64,000 nucleotides of DNA from CAVTWJ01 sp964525605 (GTDB lineage Bacteria > Oederibacteriota > Muellerivitia > Muellerivitales > Muellerivitaceae). Each line of letters opens with the position of its first letter. The stretch's first letter is position 1. Of this stretch, positions 26,423 to 34,429 are shown piece after piece. A program made the position numbers and the translations under genes. The DNA lies in contig CAZGKT010000003.1 of the NCBI GenBank assembly GCA_964525605.1, positions 62,001 to 126,000 on the forward strand. Reading direction: 5' to 3'. The notes beneath the pieces were generated by a model that saw only the letters and a list, made by a program, of their open reading frames with translations, did no database searches and was not told the origin of the DNA.

Positions 26423-26818
26423 ATGATCATCTTGGATTTGTTGGTAGCTTTCGTATTTGGCTTTGTGATCGTTGGCGTCGTTTCGAGCTTTTTTGGAACC
26501 AAGGGGCCCTGGGACAATTTTTTAGTATTCGCGGTGGTGGTGGCCTTGTTTGCCTGGTCGGGGGGAGTATGGCTGAGACCCTTCGGACCCGCTTGGATGG
26601 GGATCGGTTGGTTTCCCATCCTATTCATGGGCTTCCTGGCGGTGATGCTTCTCACGGCGGCCAGCCCCCGAAAATCCCTCAACTATATGCCGTGGAAAAA
26701 AGAGACCGAGGCGGCCCGCGAAAGCCGGATCGCGATCGATTTTTTCTTTTGGCTTTTGGTTATCTGCTTGGTGATTTTTGGAACAAGCCATTACTATTGG
26801 TATCCACGGGTCGTTTAA
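26423..26818 (+). CDS. Four-helix membrane protein (copy 2)
   Basis: 131 aa from ATG 26423 with AAAGGAGAAA at 26410-26419. Helices: LDLLVAFVFGFVIVGVVSSF, VFAVVVALFAWSGGVWL, WFPILFMGFLAVMLLTA and FFFWLLVICLVIFG. It shares FGTKGPWD, FGPAWMGIGWFP, LLTAASPRK and SHYYWYPR with the protein at 6728. The loop before the last helix is Lys/Glu-rich and variable. It lies 53 nt after its repeat-protein partner with no terminator between, so both are probably on one sigma-54 transcript here. Confidence 0.8.
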   Translation: MIILDLLVAFVFGFVIVGVVSSFFGTKGPWDNFLVFAVVVALFAWSGGVWLRPFGPAWMGIGWFPILFMGFLAVMLLTAASPRKSLNYMPWKKETEAARESRIAIDFFFWLLVICLVIFGTSHYYWYPRVV

Positions 26819-26924
26819 GCCCGGGCTTTCCGGCAACCCCGCCTAACGAACGCGCATCGCGAGACGGGGCCAAGACTTTCCGGACGGCGGGTGGTTGTGA
26901 TCCATACTTTGCGGGAGTACATCT

Positions 26925-27827
26925 ATGAGAATCGATCCAAAAGATTTCCGAGTAAAGGAAGGAAAAAAAGTAGACCTCAAAGAGTGGGAAACGAAGATCA
27001 AGCCGCTCTATAGCTCCAAGGAAGAATACAAAAAGGTTTTGGCGGAACACGTGGAGGAATTGAGCTCCATTCAGAGCCTTCTTTACGCCGACAACCATTA
27101 TTCGGTCCTTTTGATATTTCAGGCCATGGACGCCGCCGGAAAAGACGGGGCTATTAAGCACGTTATGTCGGGTGTCAATCCCCAGGGTTGTCAGGTTTTC
27201 AGCTTCAAGCATCCCAGCGCTCTGGAACTCCAACATGATTTCTTGTGGCGAACTACCCGCAACCTGCCCGAAAGGGGAAAGATCGGCATTTTTAACCGAT
27301 CCTACTATGAAGAAGTGCTGATCGCCCGGGTCCATCCGGAAATCCTCAAGGCTGAACGCATCCCCGAGGACCTGCTCGACAAAAAAACGGTTTGGGAAGA
27401 ACGCTTCCGTTCAATCTTGGAGTTGGAAAAACACCTGCATCGCAACGGCACCCGGATCATCAAGTTTTATCTCCATCTATCCAAAGAAGAACAGCGAAAA
27501 AGGTTCCTGGACCGGCTGGAGAAGCCTGAAAAGTACTGGAAATTCACCCTGAGCGACATCCAGGAGCGGGCTTATTGGAAGGATTACCGCAAGGCCTATG
27601 AGGCTTGCCTGTCGGCCACAAGCACCGAAGAAGCGCCGTGGTATGTGGTTCCGGCCGATGATAAAAAGGATTCCCGGCTGATCATTTCCAGGATCATTCT
27701 TGAAAGCCTCAAAGATATGAATATGAACTTTCCCAAACCGGATCAGGATCGATTAAAAGAAATAGAAGCCGCCCGAAAACAACTTCTCGAACAAGGGAAG
27801 AAGGAGAATGGGGACGGGGCGGATTAA
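26925..27827 (+). CDS. ppk2: Polyphosphate kinase 2 family protein
   Basis: 300 aa. The PPK2 signature is intact: Walker A FQAMDAAGKDGAIKHVMSG, then FLWRTTRNLPERG, Walker B IGIFNRSYYEEVLIARVHPE, and the lid FLDRLEKPEKYWKFTLSD...RAYW. PPK2 enzymes transfer phosphate between polyphosphate and nucleotides, most often regenerating NTP or NDP from polyphosphate. The single-domain length fits class I or III; which nucleotide is preferred cannot be read here. Start ATG 26925 follows GCGGGAG. It is near but not clearly in the operon of the preceding membrane gene. Confidence 0.9.
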   Translation: MRIDPKDFRVKEGKKVDLKEWETKIKPLYSSKEEYKKVLAEHVEELSSIQSLLYADNHYSVLLIFQAMDAAGKDGAIKHVMSGVNPQGCQVFSFKHPSALELQHDFLWRTTRNLPERGKIGIFNRSYYEEVLIARVHPEILKAERIPEDLLDKKTVWEERFRSILELEKHLHRNGTRIIKFYLHLSKEEQRKRFLDRLEKPEKYWKFTLSDIQERAYWKDYRKAYEACLSATSTEEAPWYVVPADDKKDSRLIISRIILESLKDMNMNFPKPDQDRLKEIEAARKQLLEQGKKENGDGAD

Positions 27828-27875
27828 TAGGTTTCGAGGGTTGAGCCCCCGGTTGGGGAGGAAAACGGAACGAAC

Positions 27876-28118
27876 ATGGATGAAAAAGAAATTAAAACCA
27901 AGGCTGAGTTTATTATTTTTTTGAATGCGTTGGCGCGGAATCACAAGAGTTCCCCCGATGAATGGGAGAACAAGAAATTGGACAATTATTTGACCGCGAT
28001 GGCCGGATGGGTGGGTGAACGGGAAAGCTACTACGAAACGAACAACCTGATGGAACCCGCCGACATCAACTGGGGTTACATCGCCAATATGTTTTTAGCC
28101 GCCAAAATTTACGAATAA
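27876..28118 (+). CDS. Small conserved-type protein, DUF7660-like (80 aa)
   Basis: 80 aa from ATG 27876 (GGGGAGG at 27855-27861, rather distant). The pattern AEFIIFLNALARNH, DNYLTAMAGWVGERESYYE, and IANMFLAAKIYE at the extreme end matches a family of small cytosolic proteins I associate with DUF7660; the match is by eye. It has no membrane helix or signal. Function unknown. It is followed by a bidirectional terminator that separates it from dnaK on the other strand. Confidence 0.65.
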   Translation: MDEKEIKTKAEFIIFLNALARNHKSSPDEWENKKLDNYLTAMAGWVGERESYYETNNLMEPADINWGYIANMFLAAKIYE

Positions 28119-28133
28119 AGAAATAGGCCGTGC

Positions 28134-28168
28134 AAAAAAAAGGCGTCTCACCATAGACGCCATTTTTT
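28134..28168. terminator. Bidirectional terminator
   Basis: GGCGTCT (28142-28148) and AGACGCC (28155-28161) flanked by an A-run on the left and ATTTTTT on the right. It can end both the 27876 transcript and the dnaK transcript, which converge here. Confidence 0.85.
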
Positions 28169-28227
28169 GCTCCGACACACTCGGATCAAGAGCGACCGAA
28201 ACGAAGAACGCTTACGACGATGTATGG

Positions 28228-30168
<1,941 letters not shown>

Positions 30169-30234
30169 GATCGGCTCCTCTTCGTTTCTAGTTGCTTGTT
30201 TTTTTGAACTTCCTACCGAATTTACACACGCCGG

Positions 30235-30489
30235 TTAAGGGTAATTTTCATAAACTCCGTCGGTGATGGAGGCGACTAATAGTTTGTTGATCAACTCATC
30301 CACGCCCCCGATGCCCTTCACTAACGTATCGATTTCGCGTTTGGTCTTGTAATCGTCTGCGGTTCCGGTGAGGGTCACCTGGCCCCCTTTAACGAGGACA
30401 TGGATATTGGTGCCCATTTGCCGGATGCGGCCCTGGATCAGGGATTCCAGTTGAACATCCTTCGGATTTGAAGTTGATTCGGTTGGCAT
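30235..30489 (-). CDS. BON-domain protein (84 aa)
   Basis: 84 aa. A single BON domain fills the protein: LIQGRIRQMG, then IHVLVKGGQVTLTGTADDYKTKREIDTLVKGIGGVDELINKL with the conserved Gly and GGVxxVxNxL-type end. No signal peptide is present, so it is cytosolic, unlike OsmY. BON domains bind phospholipid or partner proteins. Encoded just upstream of dnaK on the same strand, the two may share a transcript. Confidence 0.85.
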   Translation of the reverse strand: MPTESTSNPKDVQLESLIQGRIRQMGTNIHVLVKGGQVTLTGTADDYKTKREIDTLVKGIGGVDELINKLLVASITDGVYENYP

Positions 30490-30518
30490 ATTGAACCTCT
30501 TGGTAGCCTTATAAGTGG

Positions 30519-30552
30519 CCTTTCATCCCCGGAAAATCCCGGGGATGAAAGG
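30519..30552. repeat. Perfect 14-bp inverted repeat
   Basis: CCTTTCATCCCCGG (30519-30532) and CCGGGGATGAAAGG (30539-30552) with a 6-nt loop. It lies between the 30588 gene and the BON gene on the minus strand. Neither side has a T-run, so it is not a standard terminator; an RNA-processing or pausing hairpin is possible. Confidence 0.7.
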
Positions 30553-30587
30553 GTGTGACAGCTCATCCGGAAGACGGATAAAGCTGT

Positions 30588-30890
30588 TTACTTGGTTTGA
30601 CCCTGTGAATCCGGGCTCGACATCATGGGCGAACCGTTGTATGGACACCGTCCCCATCCGTTTCCGCCGTGATGGCGGTCAAAAAAAAAGCAAAAGAGAG
30701 CGGCTAAAACCAAGCCCAGGATCACGCCCTTCAGGATTCCGCCGCAATGGCAGCAGCCGTGTATCCCCATGGCGCCCGTGTGGCTCGAACAGCATTTTCC
30801 GCCGCCCTGAGCCTGCAGTTCCTTGATGGCCTGGTGACGAAGTTTTTCCTCGGCAATAATCCGTTCTTTTTCTTCATGCGTGAATTCCAT
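30588..30890 (-). CDS. Small Cys/His-rich membrane protein (100 aa)
   Basis: 100 aa from ATG 30890 (AAGGGAAACA just upstream); the longer frame would begin before the transcript start of the sigma-54 promoter at 30931. The N-terminal 35 residues are charged and helical (EEKERIIAEEKLRHQAIKEL), followed by KCCSSHTG, GCCHCGG, a membrane helix (ILKGVILGLVLAALFCFFF) and a Gly/His/Asn-rich tail (DRHHGGNGWGRC). The cysteine pairs look like a metal-binding site. No family is recognised. Confidence 0.72.
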   Translation of the reverse strand: MEFTHEEKERIIAEEKLRHQAIKELQAQGGGKCCSSHTGAMGIHGCCHCGGILKGVILGLVLAALFCFFFDRHHGGNGWGRCPYNGSPMMSSPDSQGQTK

Positions 30891-30930
30891 TGTTTCCCTT
30901 TTGAAAATGTATTTACGTTCTTTGAAAGAG

Positions 30931-30946
30931 AGCAAGAAGTAAGCCA
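30931..30946 (-). promoter_or_regulatory. Sigma-54 promoter core for the 30588 gene
   Basis: Read on the minus strand: TGGCTTACTTCTTGCT, GG-N10-GC with GG at 30945-30944 and GC at 30933-30932. The expected transcript start, about 30921, is 30 nt before ATG 30890. Confidence 0.8.
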
Positions 30947-30995
30947 CGGGACCGCGTGATTATTTGAAAGTTGCGGGAGGCATGTCGAAAAAATG

Positions 30996-31031
30996 GGATC
31001 AAATTGAGAGTTGAGGAGGTCATTTTGATTG
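30996..31031. promoter_or_regulatory. Putative enhancer (UAS) between divergent promoters
   Basis: GGATCAAATTGAG (30996-31008) and GTCATTTTGATTG (31019-31031), spacer 10 nt. It is centred 68 bp from the minus-strand -24 (30945) and about 97 bp from the plus-strand candidate (31110). Confidence 0.6.
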
Positions 31032-31108
31032 CGCGGACTGGGCCTTGCCGGGATGGGATCGGGGGGGGATGGGCCCGGAAAATGGGAGGGCGGCGGAGAA
31101 ATCCTCTC

Positions 31109-31124
31109 GGGCCCGGAACTTGCG
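31109..31124 (+). promoter_or_regulatory. Candidate sigma-54 promoter core for the DedA gene
   Basis: GGGCCCGGAACTTGCG: GG 31110-31111, N10, GC 31122-31123. The -24 half (GGCCC) and the base after GC depart from consensus, so this is a weaker call. It is supported by spacing and by the shared enhancer. Confidence 0.45.
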
Positions 31125-31164
31125 ATATTCACAGCTGATCCGCACTCTTCAAACGGAGAAAACA

Positions 31165-31803
31165 TTGCTTCAATGGCTTCATTCTCTCTTACCCCATGTT
31201 CCCCATTACGGATGGATGGTCGTCTTTCTTGTGGAACTGCTTAATAATTGCGGAGTGCCCCTGCCGGGAGACTCGATTCTTCTAGGGGCGGGATTTATTT
31301 TGGGAAAGAACGCTTTTTCAATGTGGGAACCCATGGCGGCGGGGACGGCGGGATGTTTTCTGGGGGGGCTCTGGGCGTTCTGGCTGGGAGGGAAGCTGGG
31401 ACATAGCGGATTCAAAAAAATACATTGGCTGCATTTCACGCCCGAACGGGTGAAATGGATGGAGAATTTTTACAAACGGCTGGGGCCCCGGGCGGTATTT
31501 ATCGCCCGATTCATCTTCCTCTTGCCGCCGATAGCGGCCAACTTGATGGCGGGTATGGCGAAAATGAAGGAAAGGACCTTTATTTTTTACAACCTCGCGG
31601 GTTCGGCGGTTTATTCGACAAGCTATATTTTCATCGGGTTCTTTTTTGGGAAGAAATGGGAATCGCTCAAGGCCTGGATGGGACCCACGGCGCTCTACCT
31701 TATTGTTTCCGGTGTTGTTCTCATCACTCTTGTCGTGGCGTGGAAGGGGTTCGCGCCCGACTTATTCTCGGGGTCGGATTTAAAGAAACGGAAGCCAGCT
31801 TAG
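31165..31803 (+). CDS. DedA family membrane protein
   Basis: 212 aa from TTG 31165, chosen because CGGAGAA lies 6 nt upstream and the normal DedA length results; longer in-frame starts give an unlikely Gly/Arg-rich leader. Motifs: YGWMVVFLVELLNNCGVPLPGDSILLGAG, AAGTAGCFLGGLWAFWLGGKLG, FYKRLGPRAVFIARFIFLLPPIAANLMAGMAKM and FYNLAGSAVYST. DedA proteins are inner-membrane flippases or proton-coupled lipid carriers that recycle undecaprenyl phosphate or phosphatidylethanolamine. The second motif carries the conserved Arg in ARF(I/L). Confidence 0.85.
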   Translation: MLQWLHSLLPHVPHYGWMVVFLVELLNNCGVPLPGDSILLGAGFILGKNAFSMWEPMAAGTAGCFLGGLWAFWLGGKLGHSGFKKIHWLHFTPERVKWMENFYKRLGPRAVFIARFIFLLPPIAANLMAGMAKMKERTFIFYNLAGSAVYSTSYIFIGFFFGKKWESLKAWMGPTALYLIVSGVVLITLVVAWKGFAPDLFSGSDLKKRKPA

Positions 31804-31840
31804 AAACAAATCCATGGTTTTTTTACAAGGCCCAGCCCGG

Positions 31841-32056
31841 TTATTTTGACCCGGTCACCCAAAGGGAGGCTATGGGGTTTCGCGTATGCCAGGATAAATC
31901 CAGGGTCATGACATAGGTTGATATGGCCGCAAGCATCAGGACCACTACGGTAATAAAACGCCAGTCGCGGTGCGCCCGACGCCAATAAGGCGCCCGAACA
32001 TCACTGATTTCCGGGTCCGGATCACGCGGATGAAGTTCGTGTCTGTGCTTGGGCAT
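31841..32056 (-). CDS. Small single-pass membrane protein (71 aa)
   Basis: 71 aa from ATG 32056 (AGAGGA 7 nt upstream). A basic/His-rich N-terminus (PKHRHELHPRDPDPE) leads to APYWRRAHRDWRF and one helix (FITVVVLMLAAISTYVMTL), with a short polar end. The basic side would be cytosolic. The pattern is common for small stress-type membrane proteins; no family assigned. It converges on the DedA gene. Confidence 0.6.
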   Translation of the reverse strand: MPKHRHELHPRDPDPEISDVRAPYWRRAHRDWRFITVVVLMLAAISTYVMTLDLSWHTRNPIASLWVTGSK

Positions 32057-32093
32057 ATGAATCCTCTTTCTCGAGTTAAGGCTAGGTTTTAGG

Positions 32094-32134
32094 ATAAAAA
32101 AGAAAGGGAGGCGGTCTTGGAACCGTCTCCCCTG
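32094..32134 (-). terminator. Rho-independent terminator
   Basis: On the minus strand GGGGAGACGGT pairs with ACCGCCTCCC (one mismatch), followed by TTTCTTTTTT. It ends the 32165 gene. Confidence 0.8.
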
Positions 32135-32164
32135 GATGTCGTGAAAAAAATCTAAACTCGGTCT

Positions 32165-32380
32165 CTACCTGTCGTAATTGCCGTTGTTCCAAGGATGGTC
32201 ATGGTGCCAATTGTCATCGTGATCATGATCGTAATGCCACCGATCATCGTGGCCATCGCTGTAATAGCCGGGATCCCCGACCCTCAGGGTCGCGCCGGGA
32301 ACATGGGCGTAACAACCTGCGTAAAAAACGGCCGAAATCGCCAAAAGAAAAGCAAATGAACTCAAGGTAAGAATCTTCAA
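32165..32380 (-). CDS. Small Asp/His-rich exported protein (71 aa)
   Basis: 71 aa from TTG 32380 with AGGAGGT 5 nt upstream. N-terminal signal (ILTLSSFAFLLAISAVFYAGC) ends in a Cys at about residue 23 that could be lipidated, though the -3 position (Tyr) is atypical for a lipobox. The mature part is extremely rich in D, H, W and G, with DHDHDDNWHHDHPW near the end, which suggests metal or proton binding. Family unknown. It has its own sigma-54 core at 32454. Confidence 0.7.
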   Translation of the reverse strand: MKILTLSSFAFLLAISAVFYAGCYAHVPGATLRVGDPGYYSDGHDDRWHYDHDHDDNWHHDHPWNNGNYDR

Positions 32381-32453
32381 GTAACACCTCCTAAAAATTT
32401 CGGGCGAATATAAAACCCTCCACCCTTTTCATCTTTGTGTGGTAAGCCTGTAA

Positions 32454-32469
32454 AGCAAGGAAGATGCCA
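32454..32469 (-). promoter_or_regulatory. Sigma-54 promoter core for the 32165 gene
   Basis: Minus strand TGGCATCTTCCTTGCT: GG 32468-32467, N10, GC 32456-32455. Close match to consensus. Confidence 0.8.
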
Positions 32470-32550
32470 TGCGCATTGTGCGGTGAAGTTGGAAAAATTC
32501 ATATTCTGGCCAAGCGCGACCGGTGGATATGGATCAACACGTGAATATTT

Positions 32551-32585
32551 CTATCAATAACGAATCCCAACTCTCATTTTGATCT
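32551..32585. promoter_or_regulatory. Putative enhancer (UAS) inverted repeat, degenerate
   Basis: CTATCAATAACGA (32551-32563) and CTCATTTTGATCT (32573-32585), spacer 9 nt, centred about 100 bp upstream of the -24 of the minus-strand core at 32454. It lies just upstream of the stop of the 32592 gene. Confidence 0.5.
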
Positions 32586-32591
32586 TATCGT

Positions 32592-32741
32592 CTATTTCTT
32601 TTTCCGCTTAGCTGCCGCGAAGGCGATGGCGATGATCTGATCGCGCCCGCGCTTTTTGTCCAATGGCTTTAATTTGTTGGAGTGGTACAACTCGGCAATG
32701 TTGGCTTGAACGGCTCCTTTACCGCCTTGTTTTAAAGGCAT
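32592..32741 (-). CDS. Very small basic protein, DUF6496-like (49 aa)
   Basis: Start ATG 32741, stop TAG at 32592-32594. The 49-residue product begins MPLKQGGKGAVQANIAEL and ends in DQIIAIAFAAAKRKKK. The MPLKxGxSxxxxxxNIxE... then QAxAIAxxxAR layout is that of a small family (DUF6496-like) of unknown function. AAGGAAG and AGGAG lie upstream. Its stop is only a few bases from the enhancer of the next leftward gene. Confidence 0.6.
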   Translation of the reverse strand: MPLKQGGKGAVQANIAELYHSNKLKPLDKKRGRDQIIAIAFAAAKRKKK

Positions 32742-32771
32742 TCTCCTGGCTTCCTTTCTTTACGAAGCGAA

Positions 32772-32957
32772 TCAAGCCCGCACGAGTGAACTTTTAGGCC
32801 CCGCCACATACCAAATCACGAGCCCCAGGAGGGGCAATAGGACCACCAGTAAGGTCCATAAAATTTTGGCGTTGTTGACCGCTTGGCTTTTGATGATTGA
32901 AACGATCGCCACAATATCGAATATGAAAATGACCAGCCCAAAAATTCCGGTAAACAT
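32772..32957 (-). CDS. PLDc_N-type small membrane protein (61 aa)
   Basis: 61 aa from ATG 32957 with AGGAGG at the right distance. Two hydrophobic helices (FGLVIFIFDIVAIVSII and ILWTLLVVLLPLLGLVIWYVAG) and the pattern NNAKILWTLLVVLLPLLGLVIWY match the PLDc_N domain found at the N-terminus of cardiolipin synthases and as a stand-alone small membrane protein. The stand-alone form has unknown function and is often stress-associated. It has a divergent sigma-54 promoter. Confidence 0.8.
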   Translation of the reverse strand: MFTGIFGLVIFIFDIVAIVSIIKSQAVNNAKILWTLLVVLLPLLGLVIWYVAGPKSSLVRA

Positions 32958-33001
32958 TTCCGTCCTCCTGGTTGTTTGATGGATTCTGCTCCCAGGATAA
33001 A

Positions 33002-33017
33002 AGCAAGAAACAAGCCG
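33002..33017 (-). promoter_or_regulatory. Sigma-54 promoter core for the PLDc_N gene
   Basis: Minus strand CGGCTTGTTTCTTGCT: GG 33016-33015, N10, GC 33004-33003. Confidence 0.8.
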
Positions 33018-33078
33018 CCCATTCGGAACGACTTGGACTTGTTGGAATCCCCTGTTTGACGGTTGGAGCTTCAAGATG

Positions 33079-33114
33079 AAATCAAAACAATAGGGAAGAA
33101 GATCATTGTGATTG
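33079..33114. promoter_or_regulatory. Putative enhancer (UAS) between divergent promoters
   Basis: AAATCAAAACAAT (33079-33091) and ATCATTGTGATTG (33102-33114), spacer 10 nt. It lies about 80 bp from the minus-strand -24 (33016) and 111 bp from the plus-strand -24 (33207). Confidence 0.65.
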
Positions 33115-33205
33115 GGTAAGCCATGCGGATAACGGGAAACGAAGTTTATTAATGCTAAAAGAGGCATTTTCCCCCCTTTGCCCATGGGTTGGGTTCGCTC
33201 CACAG

Positions 33206-33221
33206 GGGCACGTTCCTTGCT
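33206..33221 (+). promoter_or_regulatory. Sigma-54 promoter core for the LysM gene
   Basis: GGGCACGTTCCTTGCT: GG 33207-33208, N10, GC 33219-33220. Strong consensus. Confidence 0.85.
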
Positions 33222-33288
33222 CTTACCCCGGTTATGGATTTCGGAGCCAATGGGAAATTCAAATTCAACATGGTTAAGGGAAAAAGAA

Positions 33289-33729
33289 ATGAAAAAGAGT
33301 GGAAAATCAGGTGTGTTCATCACTTTAGGTGCGGCGGTTTTGTTGGTTTGCGGGTGCGCATCACCCAAGATTCAAAATACGGCCGTACCCAACGCGCCGG
33401 AAGATACACAAGTCGCGAAGGCGATGGATACTCCCACGGTCCAGCCGACCCCCGTGGTTCAGAAATATACGGTTAAATCGGGCGACACCCTCTGGGCGAT
33501 TTCCAACCAGGTGGGGATTTACTCGGATTCCTTCCAATGGCCGGAGATATTTAAGACCGACCGGGATCAAATCCAGGATCCGGACGAGATTACGCCCGGA
33601 CAGGTGCTCACCATCACCCAGGGCCTTTCAGAACAACAGGTGACGCAGGTGAGGAAATTGGCCAGCGAAACGCCCGCCTTTGTATCTCACGTGGAACCCC
33701 GTTCACCCCTTCCAATTGATTACTTTTAA
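33289..33729 (+). CDS. LysM-domain lipoprotein
   Basis: 146 aa from ATG 33289 (TAAGGGA 7 nt upstream). Signal with lipobox: SGVFITLGAAVLLVCGCASP. After a Pro/Thr linker comes one LysM domain: QKYTVKSGDTLWAISNQVG...QWPEIFKTDRDQIQDPDEITPGQVLTI. LysM binds N-acetylglucosamine polymers, so the protein should sit at the outer membrane or periplasm touching peptidoglycan. It is driven by the sigma-54 promoter at 33206. Confidence 0.88.
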   Translation: MKKSGKSGVFITLGAAVLLVCGCASPKIQNTAVPNAPEDTQVAKAMDTPTVQPTPVVQKYTVKSGDTLWAISNQVGIYSDSFQWPEIFKTDRDQIQDPDEITPGQVLTITQGLSEQQVTQVRKLASETPAFVSHVEPRSPLPIDYF

Positions 33730-33730
33730 C

Positions 33731-34054
33731 GTGAAGGAACCAAACCTCGAACTGGGATTGGTGGGAAAAGTCCGTTTGAAGTTGAATGAGTGGTTCAGCG
33801 AACCCCTGGGCGCGCCTTCAGTCCCGGATTCTACCGAGACCGAACTCAAGAAGCCGTATGAAACGTTTGAGACATCCCCGTTTAAAGCCAAACGAAAGGG
33901 CGGCCGGGGTCGGGGGGACCAAAGGGAAATACCCCATAAAGTCGAAGAGTTTTATGTCCGGGGTTCGGCAGGACGTCGTGAAAGCCATGGGCCCCAGGGC
34001 TCCCGAAAAGCAGTTATGCCCCACAAGGGAAGCCGTCCGAAATATCCCAAATAA
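33731..34054 (+). CDS. Uncertain reading frame after the LysM gene
   Basis: GTG 33731 to TAA 34054, 107 codons. The first about 50 residues (EPNLELGLVGKVRLKLNEWF, then ETELKKPYETFETSPF) look like a plausible soluble protein; after KAKRKGGRG the composition becomes basic and unlike a folded protein. A second frame gives a plausible stretch across the later half, so a frameshifted remnant is possible. No RBS beyond the preceding coding end and no family match. Reported only because the region otherwise has no gene. Confidence 0.22.
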   Translation: MKEPNLELGLVGKVRLKLNEWFSEPLGAPSVPDSTETELKKPYETFETSPFKAKRKGGRGRGDQREIPHKVEEFYVRGSAGRRESHGPQGSRKAVMPHKGSRPKYPK

Positions 34055-34068
34055 AGGAGCTCCAAGCG

Positions 34069-34359
34069 ATGAACGAGACAAGAGACGCTTATGTCAAAGA
34101 CATGAAGGTGAAAATCGAGGGTTGGAACAAAACCATCGAAAAGTTTCAGGTGAAGGCCAACCAGACGACTGCGGATGTACTGGAACAATACAAAAGAGAA
34201 ATTGAGAAGCTCAAGCTGAAACGCAAGGAGTACGACGGAAAGATGTCAGAGCTGGAAAGCAGTGGGGAAGCGGCCTGGGAAGATCTGAAGTCCGGAGTGG
34301 ATAAAGCCTGGCAAACCATGGGTGATACGCTCCATGCGGCCACATCCCGGTTTCGTTGA
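34069..34359 (+). CDS. sll1863-like coiled-coil stress protein (96 aa)
   Basis: 96 aa from ATG 34069 (AAAGGAG 9 nt upstream). It is one long charged helix, NETRDAYVKDMKVKIEGWNK through KLKLKRKEYDGKMSELESSG, then the end AAWEDLKSGVDKAWQTMGDTLHAA. This matches the small coiled-coil family annotated after cyanobacterial sll1863, considered stress-responsive; the final AWEDLKxGVxxAWxxLGxAL segment is diagnostic. Cytosolic; partner unknown. Confidence 0.8.
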   Translation: MNETRDAYVKDMKVKIEGWNKTIEKFQVKANQTTADVLEQYKREIEKLKLKRKEYDGKMSELESSGEAAWEDLKSGVDKAWQTMGDTLHAATSRFR

Positions 34360-34429
34360 TCGAGGCCAAGAGTCCTGACGTGCCAGCGGGTTCCCGGGAC
34401 ACATGGGAAGTCCGGAGGGTTGGGGTGCC

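Noticed and set aside
33786..34205. Alternative plus-strand frame overlapping the sll1863-like gene
   Set aside because: It runs through a well-supported coiled-coil gene in another frame and has no RBS or motif.
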